Positions 11,098 to 21,704 of a stretch of 64,000 nt of DNA are shown here, piece by piece. The stretch is taken from contig NC_135158.1 of assembly GCF_050948215.1 (NCBI RefSeq), positions 11,455,822-11,519,821 of the forward strand, in the 5' to 3' direction. The position numbers and the translations under genes are program-made. This DNA comes from Halictus rubicundus (taxonomy: Eukaryota; Arthropoda; Insecta; Hymenoptera; Halictidae). Position 1 is the first letter of the stretch. Every line of letters starts with the position of its first letter. The notes below the pieces were generated by a model. The model did not search any database. It was given only the letters and a program-made list of their open reading frames with translations, and was not told the origin of the DNA.

Positions 11098-13975
11098 CTG
11101 TAGAACACAAAACACGTGGAAACATCAAATGACGGGGAACGGGATCCGAATTCGTTCATTCCCTGTGCGACTCGCCTTGGATATTTCGGACAGCTGTGTG
11201 AAAAATCTCTAGGGGCTTGCTACGCTACGGATTTACACGGGGTATACACTAGGAAAACGAGGATCGGGTAACTTTGATTTAGATTTCTACTGCAAAATCA
11301 ATTACTGTCTACATACTGGTGACACGAACCTAGGCAAGTGCGTTCACTAAGGTTTTATGCTAGTTTCCCTGGAGCCGACAATTTTCTACGTTAATGCAGC
11401 TCGTTAATGCTACTTATTCAATACAATTTCTCGTTGTGATCTATTTCACGGGATGCATATGTGTGATTCAATCGATCTATACTCACGGGCATAGGGGATG
11501 AAGCCGTCCTCGTCCTCTGGGTCCAAGCAATCCTTCAACACGGTCTCAACCTCCTGGTCGTTCAGTTTCTCACCTGTCATGATATATGTATAGTATGATT
11601 TAGCACAATGTATATTCGCATTACGGTTGAGCATTTCATATATTGCGAAAGTCTTCTTAATTTTTCATACTTTAGTAGGAAGTAATGTTACGAATAATAT
11701 TTAAAAAATTGAAATACCAAGTGCGAGCAGCGTGTGCGAAAGTTCCGCAGCCAACATGGTTCCATTCTCCTGTTTGTCGTACAGTTTCAAACACTCGAGG
11801 AAATCCTCGTAGCATCCCTGATCCTTATCCTTTTTGCACTGGCTGTAAAGTGGCAAGAACTCATCGATTTTCAACATTTTCTCGCCCTTCTTCTTTGTTC
11901 CACCAAGCTTTTCAATGCCGGCGTTTGTGGGATTCAGGTTGAGGGCCCGGAGAACTTCTCCAAGGTCAGCGGCGTCGATGACGTTGCTGCCATCAGCATC
12001 GTAGATGGAGAAGGCAAATTCGGCCTCTGTTGAGTGCAAAATATAAGTATACTATCTATTATTTGTTCCTCTATCTAGATATAGAAGAATCCTCAATAAA
12101 CTGATAACAAATTAGGTTCTCACTGGAAAAGTTTTCAGTGTCAATTACTTTTTAAATTTTATTTTAATGTCAGTTTATTTAAAAAGTGTAAGGCCTTTGA
12201 TGATATTTGCTATCATCACGTTCAATTTTACACTACATGCACAGCAAACGATTAAATTCTAAAGTTTGCATTAAAACAATACATTTTTGTATGAAAACCA
12301 AGCTACAAGTCTTGTTATTTTTATAAGGTATTTCATGGGATATTACATTTCATATATACGTTTAACAATACTACAGCCAATATCATTCTTCTCTTAATCA
12401 TGTTAATAAGATGCAAATAATTTGTTTATCCACTGCAAGTGTATATTTTCTTTGACTTCCACAATTAAAGTTAAATATAAAATTCATTTGCAATAAATTG
12501 CATCGCAATTGTAGAAGACATTTACGGCTGTAATTCTAATTATTCGAGCCGCGGTATGAAAAAATATACTTATTGTCCATTTGTTTGTTAAACGATCGTT
12601 TGCAATTTAATACTCTATAAAGTACTTTATAAAAATATCAAGAATTCACTGCAGGTCGACTTTGATTTAAAAATTGACCACCGGATCAATCGATCAGTTG
12701 ATCTCTGTATATTACTCTGATTTCTTGGCAAAGTTGAGGACCCCAAATATCAAAGCGATTAACGAATAAAGAAAGATTAAGGATTAAAAAATCCCGTGAT
12801 TTGGGATGAACAATTTCCGATGCGAAGTCCGGATTAATATCAGCTGAAGCGTGGCTCTTCTTACGCACCTGGTTCAAAAATATTGTTCTATTTTAAGACG
12901 CAGCGACTTCCACCCAGCAACCAATTCAAGAACTCGCTGGTGGAAGTAGTGGGTCAGATTACCCCCGCCGAGCCATATAAGAACAGAGCACTATTTTTGA
13001 AATGGTGTTACGCATTTGGGGTGGTTACATCTTTGCTTCACCGGTTACTACCAATTGCGTAATGTGATTGTCACATGACATCCGAAAATTATCCGTCACG
13101 ACGAAGAGCCAACAACATATTATGAAACAGTCTAACTCTAAGCAATCGAAACCGTTCCGCGTCCGCCAACAAAAAAAAGATGTACTTAAAAATGTTTTAG
13201 AAGCTCCAAATGCACGTTTAAAACAATCATGGACTTTCTATTTGAATTTTTCGAATATTTTTTTAGCTTTTTAGATGTTTTACACTTTCATGCGAAGCGA
13301 AAATTCACTCGATACTTCACCATTACTTAGAAGCTGATACTCTATAGGATCCTTTGTATTCTACTTCCGTTGCACAAGCAAAATTAAACACGTACACACA
13401 AGTCAAATATATCCCGTGTCTTTTTACTCACTTTCGACTTCCTTAGCGCTGAGGTCTGACTGCAATGCAAAAGGTACACTATTAATTGCTATAGGAGATA
13501 CACCGTACGAATACCCCACTTGAATGGCCAGCGAAATTAATAATACAGTTCCAACGAAAAATCAGCAGTTATTGCAATTTCGGTTTAACTCTTCAGAGAC
13601 GACGTCTGCGCGCTGCACTGACTCCGATAAATATTTAAAAATTGATCACACAAGGTCAGGATATTCGAATTTAATTAAAGAAAGTTTATCGCATGACGAC
13701 TTCCTCGAAGTTGAAGATGGCAATAAAAAATATCAGAAAGTCTAAATGATCAACGGATTATGGTCATACAATACACAGAAAGAGATCGTCAATCGTCGTT
13801 CCCGAAGAATTAGAATGCATATATATTAGAATTGATGCCGATAACGAATAAATTTCGAGTAGCAACGAGATGAATAATTTGATAAATTAACATGATAATT
13901 GAATCGAATGTACGACACAGATGAATTTGAAAAATGCTGAATAAATTTGACGATGAGGAAGTCTGAACTCACCAT
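11066..13975 (-). CDS. Mlc1: Myosin alkali (essential) light chain
   Basis: This is the essential light chain that wraps the lever arm of muscle myosin II. Coding exons on the minus strand are 13975-13973, 13459-13432, 12026-11718, 11573-11487 and 11097-11066. They total 459 nt, giving 152 residues, close to the 155 of Drosophila Mlc1. All junctions are GT-AG and in phase. The protein begins MSDLSAKEVEKAEFAFSIYD. EF-hand-like segments lie near residues 12-40 (loop DADGSNVIDAAD), 82-112 (ending NGTMLAAELSHTLLAL) and 114-150 (DPEDEDGFIPYAPF). The strings LGEVLRALNLNPT and IEKLGGTKK are hallmarks of the alkali light chain and exclude troponin C and calmodulin. The start codon is the last three bases of its exon, so a 5' UTR lies upstream of 13975. 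Confidence 0.93.
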
Positions 13976-15108
13976 AGTGTCCTATCTAGTGTGCTTGGAT
14001 GTTGACCGAACGAAGACCGAACCAGAAGTGCTACCGGGTGTTACCAAATTTATTCATTTTATTTCTGTAGAGGGCGCAGCGATCCGGACACACGAGAATC
14101 ACAAGGAGATCCAGCTCGAAAAGCTCGGCTCGGACAGGGTAGCGGCAACGCCGCGGTCCAAAAACAGTTCGAGAGGTAATCGCGGGTTAAGCTGTGCTTC
14201 CTACTACGATAAATGGTTTTCGACGATGGCATTCGTGTATCGGGGCCTGCCAGGCCTGCATATGTCATACGCGCCATGCGAAAATATACATCGGCAGCCC
14301 TTCGATGCAAGCTCTCACCCGCTAGAGCCTTGGTATCGCCTAACTCATACCTTAAAGGGAGTAGATCATCTTTATATCGTCCAAAAATTACGACTTTTGT
14401 TTTTCATTTTTCTGTAGTTTCATGTTTGTCGAACGTTGTCTTAATGCGACCTTTCAACCCTTACGGGGTGTAATAAAAAAAGAAAATACTGGTATGTTGA
14501 AACTTCATTCGGGCTTTTCTAGAAATTATGTTTCCTCACCTGATCGACGCTAAATCTCTGGAACAATAATGTAAAATAATATGTAAAACAAAAAATGCGA
14601 AGTGGCTCGTTCACCGGTAGATTTAGAGTTAAAACCAGAGATTTCAAGCCAGCCATGATACTGGTACCAGTGTGTCATCCGAGCCCCGATGAAGCTAGCC
14701 GCAATGCTTTCAAAAGGACAGAGCTTATACGTATGAAAGCTTGAAGAGTATGAACTGTGCATCTAAACGTTCGCTACCGTCGAGCCGATTAAAGATGCCC
14801 ACGCACTCGTACGAAAAGGTTATTGTATTATAAAGAATTTTTGGTTTACAAGGCGATTCTTGGTACACACCAAGGTGGTCTAGGAAGTTGCGGTTCCTAG
14901 GAACGCGCGGAATGTATTTCATGTCTCATATAACGCCGTGAAAGCTTGGCATACGCAAGCGACGCGTTGCCCGTAGCCAGTCGATGACTAAGCTCGGGAG
15001 TTATTTTTATCAGCTTCTCGTGGACAAACAAGGCATATCATTCTCAAAAAGTAGGTCTACGAGCGGGCATTAAACTGTTGCGTTCCTTGTCTCCAGCGAT
15101 CCCTTGCG
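13976..15108. promoter_or_regulatory. Mlc1 upstream region with 5' UTR and candidate promoter
   Basis: It lies between the Mlc1 start codon and the stop of the next minus-strand gene. It therefore contains the Mlc1 5' UTR and promoter and the 3' UTR of the putative anchoring-protein gene. The stretch at about 14070-14340 is GC-richer than its surroundings and is the likeliest promoter-proximal part. No TATA box or muscle factor site could be assigned with confidence. Confidence 0.4.
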
Positions 15109-16510
15109 TCAGTTCTTCCGACGACCAAAAATGGTCCGCAATAGTTTGCGCATTCTGCTGAACATGCCCTTCTTCCGCAGCTTTTCCGGTTTCGACATCT
15201 TGCTGTCACCGAGATCCGGCGACGAAGCATTTTTCACACCAAGGGCCGATGGTGTTATTTCTTCGATGACCACGTCCTCTAAGCACGCGTCGTTCACGGA
15301 AGACCTCGACTGTACCACGGACAAAGGCGTTGATTCGGGCAACGAGTCGCGGTTGTTGATTTTCAAGTCGCCAATCGATTGGAAGTCGATGTTCCCATCG
15401 AAATCGTCGACGCTTTTAATACTCCTCACAAATTGCTCCTCCGTTTCGCTCCCAGGTTCAATATCTTCTGCGCCGATAGAGTCCCGTTCGGTTTCATTCG
15501 TCGCGTTCGTCTCCCCTACACGGGTCTCCAGTTCTTCTATCATACGGCGCAATACGCTGCCAGATATTCTAGTTATTTCATTCGATCCGCAATTTTCCCC
15601 GTCCCTTTGACTGCACGTCGGTTCCATCGGCGTCTCGATAACTGCATTATGTATTATTTGATACATGTCGCCCTGCCCCTGAGTGACAGGCTGAATTTCT
15701 GTAGTCCTGCTTCGCTCTGCTGTCGGAGTACTGTGGTCAATATTGTGTATAACATGCTTCACCTGGAAAAAATATGCGAATGCAGCGACAGATCGAGGCA
15801 GAATTTATTTATTGTCCGATTTTTAACAGTAACGCTAAGCAAACATCACATTTTCTAAATAAAACTTATTGATCAAAGTAAACCCTATTTTAATCGACAT
15901 ATTTTAAGGGTCAGTTTTAGGTAACCGATGAGCAGGGTTAATAAAAGAGTTACTTTAAAATGTAACCGCTTGCGTTTCAAACTTTTCTAATTATCTAATA
16001 TACGAAAATTTGATAACTATTGTCTATTTTTAACCTGCTTCTCTAAAGTCGTTAAGAGAGTTGGCACAGATGACGAATCTCCAATATGCAAGTTTTGCAA
16101 TCCACGCACCATCATTCCGATGCGTTCCATGGTTTCCTGTTCGAATTGAGCCCGATCGTTCATACGTATCGTCGGCTGTATCTGAATGTTAGTCGAATCT
16201 TCTCGGTTCTGCATTCGTAATTTTTCTGCCAATCATCATTTTTACTGAATAAAAGTTTTTACAAGCTAAATATCTTAATACAACAGACACGTGGAACCAA
16301 TGAAATATTTGTACGACGAATCGGAACGATGTTTCAATTAAATGTTATTGGCATGTATAATGCACGTAGATGTATATACATATATATATATATATATATA
16401 TAATATTATTTACCGTCACCGTTCTCGAAAGTTTCGATGTTATCGAAAGCTTCCTGCATTATTTTGTCGATCAAACTCTTTGCAAATGCCTTGACCATTA
16501 TTTGAGGCAT
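15109..16510 (-). CDS. Putative A-kinase anchoring protein, uncharacterised
   Basis: Three exons on the minus strand, 16510-16414, 16225-16035 and 15762-15109, join in phase through GT-AG introns to give 313 residues from an ATG start. I do not recognise the full-length family. Residues 5-21 (MVKAFAKSLIDKIMQEA) align without gaps to the synthetic RII-binding peptide AKAP-IS: matching Ala, Lys, Asp, Gln and Ala, and hydrophobic residues at every contact position. This predicts an amphipathic helix that docks the PKA regulatory subunit dimer. The middle (about residues 100-280) is acidic and polar, probably disordered. The C-terminus is strongly basic (KKGMFSRMRKLLRTIFGRR), consistent with membrane or nucleic acid binding. 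There is no signal peptide or membrane span. The helix match is what I see; PKA anchoring is inference. Confidence 0.75.
16372..16402. repeat. (TA)n microsatellite
   Basis: About 30 bases of alternating TA inside the first intron of the putative anchoring-protein gene, close to the donor at 16413. Such tracts are length-variable, but no effect on splicing can be read from sequence. Confidence 0.85.
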
Positions 16511-17050
16511 TCTCACCTCGATAAAAACCTGAAGTCGCTGCCGTCTGCGCAAAGCGACTGTCCTATGTCATATGTCACTGACAAATCAACGAATAGTTCA
16601 GATTAATCAGTAAACAGGATTGTGACAGAATTTCTGGCCATATTCGCGTATCTTTGGATCACTAAGAGTGACCAACACATACAAGCAAGAACTCATACAG
16701 AACAAGCCATGGTAAAGTGACTCTTCCAAAATAATATCTAAACTAATCGACGGAACCTTTGTTAACAAAATGTTATTCTCCTTTTCATTTGTTACATATA
16801 AAACGTTAACATCTCGAACAACTTTTCAATAGTTATGTCACAAGACCATTACATCCAACAGGCAAACAATTTCGAAAATTAACCTATGCAGACGTCTGAC
16901 ACATTCAGACAACAGAGTATCCATTGCGAAAATGGATACAGATAATGAGTTTCAATAGAACGATAAATGGAACAGTTAAGTGAAACAAAAATGTATTTCA
17001 AATATAAAATTATTATTAGACAAGTTTGAACAAATATTTTTCCAATCAAA
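16511..17050. promoter_or_regulatory. Divergent promoter region between two start codons
   Basis: The minus-strand start at 16510 and the plus-strand start at 17051 point away from each other across 540 bp, so both 5' UTRs and a possibly shared promoter must fit here or have far-upstream exons. GGTTTTTATCGAG|GTGAGA just before the minus-strand ATG looks like a splice donor and could mark an alternative 5' exon. No strong CpG enrichment is present. Confidence 0.45.
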
Positions 17051-19783
17051 ATGGATGAAAACGAACATATCGAAGTAACCATCACGAATCCCGATATGGA
17101 AGTTGCAGTTTCCCATGCTGACCACGCGCATGCTACCTTAAGCACTATCCGAGAATACAACAATCCAATTAGTACCGAATTATCTTTTGGAAATGCCGAT
17201 CCTGGGTACATTAAAAATTCTAAAAGCTTGAGATCCGATAAATTTTATCAGATCTCTGACGAAAAGGAACATTCGTCCGAGCCGTTCGACATTGATCTAC
17301 TCTTAAGGTACTACGCGTGCAACTCGAGCATGGAAAAATCAATAAACAAAATGTTCGAAACAACAGTCGATAAAAATACGCATTGCTTACACGATCCTCT
17401 CAGCAGTCAAGTGTGCAAAGACACCGATCGAGGGCCATTAATCGAATTAGGTGCTGTCAACAGAGTGTTTAATTTGCTGCATCGTGAATCGTTCGAGAAC
17501 GTTTCATCGTTTCCTTTCCGCGACGCTATAATTAAATTACAGTCTCGATTGAGTCGATACAATAGCAACGAACTGCAGCAGATTCTCTCGGGCGATTCAT
17601 CGATAAAAGTCTGTCAGCACTGCGGAGTGATTAGCTGTTCGAAATCTAGAAGCGAGTCGGCCGAATCACGACAATCGCCACCTAGAACATCCTATTTTCT
17701 AAATACGCAAATATTTTCGAATAATAGCGAGAATACAGACTCGAAAGTTCACAGAACTGTCGAGAAGTTTTATACAAAGAAACAACAGCCTGCGAAGCGT
17801 TTCGGAAAGTATAGCGACACGCGGAGAAGCGCCTCCATCTGCGAACGATACGACGACGATAAGAAGAATTCTAAATTAACGGATTCCACTGATAACGCTA
17901 AACCAGACGGCAAGGTGTCGGCGAACACTCCTCAACGAGTGGAAATTATGATCGCCGAGCGCGAGAATGGCGTCGAAACAGGAAAAACACGGATTGTGCA
18001 AAGTATGGTGAGCGAACACACTTCCGAAAAGAATAAAACAACAGGCAAAAAGCACTTACAAAGCTGTATTAATGTTTTCGAAGCATCGGAACCGTTGTTT
18101 ATCAAAGGAGAAAAGATTACACTGTCAAAGTGCAGTGACGAGCCTAGCGACATCGAAAAGATACGGCAAGAAGAGTCGAATAAAAATTCCACGTCCCTTG
18201 AATCGGCGAAACATAACGATGCATTTTCGATTGTCGACAGCAATCTGTTAGGCAAAAAACAGATTCGAGAAAAATCACCGACAAGAAACCAAAGCGGTAT
18301 GAATGAAATAAACGAGAAGGTAGTGCAAGATATTTTGTACGAAAAGGCGGCTGGCTCCAGATCCGAGGTTGCACAGCTGAAAACTATGCAGGACGTGATG
18401 AACCATTGTAACATTGACTCGATCATCGATACGATGACGTACTTGACGCACGGTCGGTTCGATCCGGCAGACAAGAAACAAGACGAATTTGTTGTGCAAT
18501 TCAATGATCGAAGCTGGGTGGAATCTGGAAACTCCAACAATAGGCGCTGCTTTATTTTACATGCCGGTCGAGACGGTGATCCGCAATTAGACGCTGCATT
18601 TAATATGTACGACGAATCGAAACATCCGGACCGGACCACCGGTAAAAATAAATTCGGAAATGCTAAAAATATCGTTCGAAGCAACGAGCAGTCTGCGATC
18701 CTCGCTTGTGCGATGGAGAACGATTCTCTGGAGAACTGTACCAAAGCGATTAGCTCGCCGGTAGACTCTGATCATAGCGGTAGCACCTCGTCCGCGGAAA
18801 ACATGATTCGCGAATGGATCAGCTGTTCGCATAACGGGGAAATATCTGGCGTTAACAGTCGGAATATAGCAGTCAGTTCGTCGCCGGTTATAATTGGATT
18901 AGACGTTAAACTGCAAACACCTGGGATCAACGATAAATGCGTGCACTGCACAGAGACTTCGATCGATACGCCACGTGATCTAGAAGTTAAGCATTCGAAT
19001 GAAAAGAGGGAGAAGGATTCGTCCTTATCGTCGAATGTTCAAGGTGGAGCGCGTACAAGCGGCGAGAATACTATTGTTGGGAACAATCGGGAGTCGGCAA
19101 GTAGCGATGCAAGGAAAAAGACGTGTAAACGAGTAGGCAGCTCGGAAAGCAAAAAGTTTGGTTTAAAGCGGTTTCTCGAGTCGTTGAAATCGATTAAAAG
19201 CGGGAGATCTATGAGATTCAAACGGAGCAAATTGAAGTCTGCGGCGTCGTCAAACAAGGATTGCTCGCGTACTTCCGTTAATAGAAAGATTGCACGGCAG
19301 ATTCGTTACAACGAATCGTCCTTGAAGAGTTTGATCGACAATGATAGAGGACACGGTGAAGTGGCGAACACTTTATCGCTTTATCGTAAAGTTCTCGAAG
19401 ACACGAACGAAATGGACTGGGACAGCTTTCAGCAATTTATTGGAAAGCTGCACGCGAGTCAAAAAGAGCTCTGGCGTGATATTTGCGACGCCATTGACAA
19501 TGAAGCGAAAAGGCTGGCCGACAAAGGCGACGGCATCGCGGAAGTGTGTATAGAAATCAGTTCCGTTCCCTGCAAAGGAACAAAGCACGCGGAAAGATCG
19601 TGCAGCAACGAGATCGTGTTCGAGATGGACATGACGCTCAGAGATGTCGAGGGGTTTCTTGATAGCGAGCCGGCTTCTGCCGAGAAAAGGCAACTTGACA
19701 CCCTCTGGAGAGCTAGCGAAGTTATTAGAGTTCGAAATGACGACGTCTGTAATACTGAAGTGGCCTCCAATCAAGCTGAGTAG
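17051..19783 (+). CDS. Uncharacterised 910-residue polar protein, single exon
   Basis: An unbroken 910-codon frame starts at AAAATGG, a favourable insect context, and ends at TAG. At this length in AT-rich DNA with even, gene-like codon use it must be coding, though I do not recognise the family. It is rich in Ser, Asn, Lys, Asp and Glu and looks mostly disordered. Visible landmarks are a cysteine cluster CQHCGVISC at about residues 188-196, a better ordered stretch near 120-180, a strongly basic block at about 700-730 (KKFGLKRFLESLKSIKSGR), and a helical C-terminal region at about 755-900 with LWRDICDAIDNEAKRLADKG. There is no signal peptide or transmembrane segment. It is intronless, unlike its neighbours, and divergent from the putative anchoring-protein gene. 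A large antisense frame at 17932-18744 is a shadow of it. Confidence 0.85.
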   Translation: MDENEHIEVTITNPDMEVAVSHADHAHATLSTIREYNNPISTELSFGNADPGYIKNSKSLRSDKFYQISDEKEHSSEPFDIDLLLRYYACNSSMEKSINKMFETTVDKNTHCLHDPLSSQVCKDTDRGPLIELGAVNRVFNLLHRESFENVSSFPFRDAIIKLQSRLSRYNSNELQQILSGDSSIKVCQHCGVISCSKSRSESAESRQSPPRTSYFLNTQIFSNNSENTDSKVHRTVEKFYTKKQQPAKRFGKYSDTRRSASICERYDDDKKNSKLTDSTDNAKPDGKVSANTPQRVEIMIAERENGVETGKTRIVQSMVSEHTSEKNKTTGKKHLQSCINVFEASEPLFIKGEKITLSKCSDEPSDIEKIRQEESNKNSTSLESAKHNDAFSIVDSNLLGKKQIREKSPTRNQSGMNEINEKVVQDILYEKAAGSRSEVAQLKTMQDVMNHCNIDSIIDTMTYLTHGRFDPADKKQDEFVVQFNDRSWVESGNSNNRRCFILHAGRDGDPQLDAAFNMYDESKHPDRTTGKNKFGNAKNIVRSNEQSAILACAMENDSLENCTKAISSPVDSDHSGSTSSAENMIREWISCSHNGEISGVNSRNIAVSSSPVIIGLDVKLQTPGINDKCVHCTETSIDTPRDLEVKHSNEKREKDSSLSSNVQGGARTSGENTIVGNNRESASSDARKKTCKRVGSSESKKFGLKRFLESLKSIKSGRSMRFKRSKLKSAASSNKDCSRTSVNRKIARQIRYNESSLKSLIDNDRGHGEVANTLSLYRKVLEDTNEMDWDSFQQFIGKLHASQKELWRDICDAIDNEAKRLADKGDGIAEVCIEISSVPCKGTKHAERSCSNEIVFEMDMTLRDVEGFLDSEPASAEKRQLDTLWRASEVIRVRNDDVCNTEVASNQAE

Positions 19784-20119
19784 ACAGTGTTCGCCGCTTG
19801 TTCGTTTTGCCTGTACGTAACTTCCAGTTTACTATTTTATATACGCATTGCTTTTCATGTTTCTTCCCTTGTTCTTCGTCCATGTAACTTTTGTCATTCC
19901 TAATTTTGAAATGTTACAGTAACGGCTCGATATATCTGAAACAGATGTGCACAATAACTACTTCTGAAAAATTTAAGCTCATTGCGGGGCGTACTCCTTC
20001 GAGGGTCCAGAAGCTCGATTGATACGAAGTGCAACATGATACAGGATCAGATTGTACGTCGACGAGAATCCAATAACAAAACATTTTCTTTTCGATGATT
20101 CATGTGAAACGTAATATTT

Positions 20120-20125
20120 AATAAA
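20120..20125 (+). terminator. Candidate poly(A) signal
   Basis: AATAAA about 340 bases after the stop codon of the 910-residue gene, the first such hexamer seen downstream on the plus strand. A run of T follows within 100 bases. The position is plausible, but use is unproven. Confidence 0.4.
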
Positions 20126-20376
20126 AAGACAATTTTGGACTGCTCTTACTATTTCTTTAGTTTTTCTGCCAATTTCAGGATTTCATCAACTGGTTGGTTT
20201 TTTTTTTGGGTGCGGCAAATAACTTTCTAAATTTTACAAAATGTCTCGAACTGGTTCGGACAGTTCCAGAATTGCAACAGCGTTCGCCGATTTTCTGTTT
20301 AGATGATTTCAGAACATCTATACGATCTATAAATAATATAACAACTTTGAAAGAGGTAAATACAGTGATTTCTCTA

Positions 20377-20782
20377 TACAGGGTCATCCGTTTTTAAACG
20401 GCCAAACGTCAACCAGCTGTAGAGGACCCCAAATGGAACAACTTTCACCCCTAACACTCTTTTTGATTCGGTCTTGATTTTTAGATAATTGCAAAAACCC
20501 GTCATTTTTTGCGTTCACTTAAGATTAAATATATTAGGACTGCAATTATGTATCTTGATGATTTTTCCTTTGTTTGGTTTAAAATAAATAGGGGCATCTT
20601 TTTTATTAAGTCAACTTTTTTGTATGACCTTTGGATCTTGGTTTTTTTGACATGGGGCACGCCGTGGAGACTGAATGAAATAACTTCGAATCAAAAAAAG
20701 TGTTAGGGATGAAAGTTGTTCCATTTGGGGGGTCCTCTATAGCTGGTTGACGTTTGGCCGTTTAAAAACGGATGACCCTATA
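20377..20782. mobile_element. Miniature element with about 100 bp inverted termini
   Basis: It begins TACAGGGTCATCCGTTTTTA and ends with its inverse, TAAAAACGGATGACCCTATA. Homology between the arms continues inward through GGCCAAACGTCAACCAGCT and CCCCAAATGGAACAACTTTC up to a GATTCGG/CGAATC block, leaving a central spacer of roughly 170 bases. TA-rich flanks suggest a Tc1/mariner-type TA insertion site. There is no coding frame of interest. Confidence 0.75.
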
Positions 20783-21189
20783 TATGTCGCCAAGGCCTGA
20801 ATGATAAACGTCGCGGAATTATCCCCATATTGGTATTGCTACAAACTCCACCTTTACTCGTACAGTTTTCTATATCGGTGCACCCTCATTACTGCAAATC
20901 AACAGAAACTCGTCAATATCACGTGGCCAATACGCGTGACAGGTGGCACGATCGCTTTACGGAGAAAATTTGATAGAGGTCGAACCTCATTTCTAATCAT
21001 CTCGTCTGAAAATTTTCCGAGAAAGTCGGGTGGATAAGTAGATTGATAGGCATTGCGACCTATTGAACGTTATCGGAGCACTGTGTCAGTGAAGTTGAAG
21101 TTAAGTGTTAATTAGAATAGCGGAGGTTTGCTTCATCCCATCTGTAATCATCGTGCTTTGCAGTATTCCGAGAAAGTCAGGTAGGTTTG

Positions 21190-21704
21190 GTGGATAAGTA
21201 GGTTGGTAGGGATGTGCCGTTGGAAAGGGTGGGTCGGCCCTGGTCGTGCTGGTGGTGGTGGTCCAGCGAGCAGATTCCTGGGCTGATCGATGGAACGACC
21301 GGCGCATTGGATTTCCCGAGAGTAGCGCGCGCATTCCCATCCTTTCCAACAGCATTACGTTCGTGTGTCGTGTCTTTCAGTTACTCACGATCCTGCCGCG
21401 GTGGTGCATCCACCGGTACGGCGAAGTGCATACCAGCTACCCGAAAACGATGCAACTGTGTCACTAGGCCGAGTGGCACGTGATCCTGTCCTTGCACTGC
21501 TGCTGCTTCGTCTTCTTCTTCTTCTTCTTCTTCTTCCTCCTGCATCCGCGGTCGACGTTCGCACGATTCCATCGAAACATGGGATCTCCGACATACCGAA
21601 CGATCCGGAACAGTGCGTGAACACGATTTCTTCTCGCGAGCTAAATTGATCTCGCCGAATTTCAACCCTTAGCAATCCTGAAATTGTAGAACGGGCAGGC
21701 TGAA
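21190..21704 (+). promoter_or_regulatory. Candidate unc80 promoter and noncoding first exon
   Basis: A GC- and CpG-richer block upstream of the unc80 start, containing a (TTC)n tract at about 21510-21540. It is followed by GGCTGAAG|GTACGT, a strong plus-strand donor at 21704. An acceptor-like CATTGTAG lies at 22019-22026, just before the start codon, so a spliced 5' UTR is plausible. The exon boundaries are inference. Confidence 0.4.

Noticed and set aside
11734..12033. Plus-strand frames over the Mlc1 central exon
   Set aside because: Shadows of the light-chain exon on the opposite strand, which has clear homology.
15104..15858. Plus-strand frames of 159 and 168 codons
   Set aside because: Antisense shadows of the third exon of the putative anchoring-protein gene, which joins in phase with two further exons.
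17932..18744. 270-codon minus-strand frame
   Set aside because: Lies antisense to the 910-residue gene; its Ser/Phe/Cys-rich composition is the expected mirror of that gene's codons.
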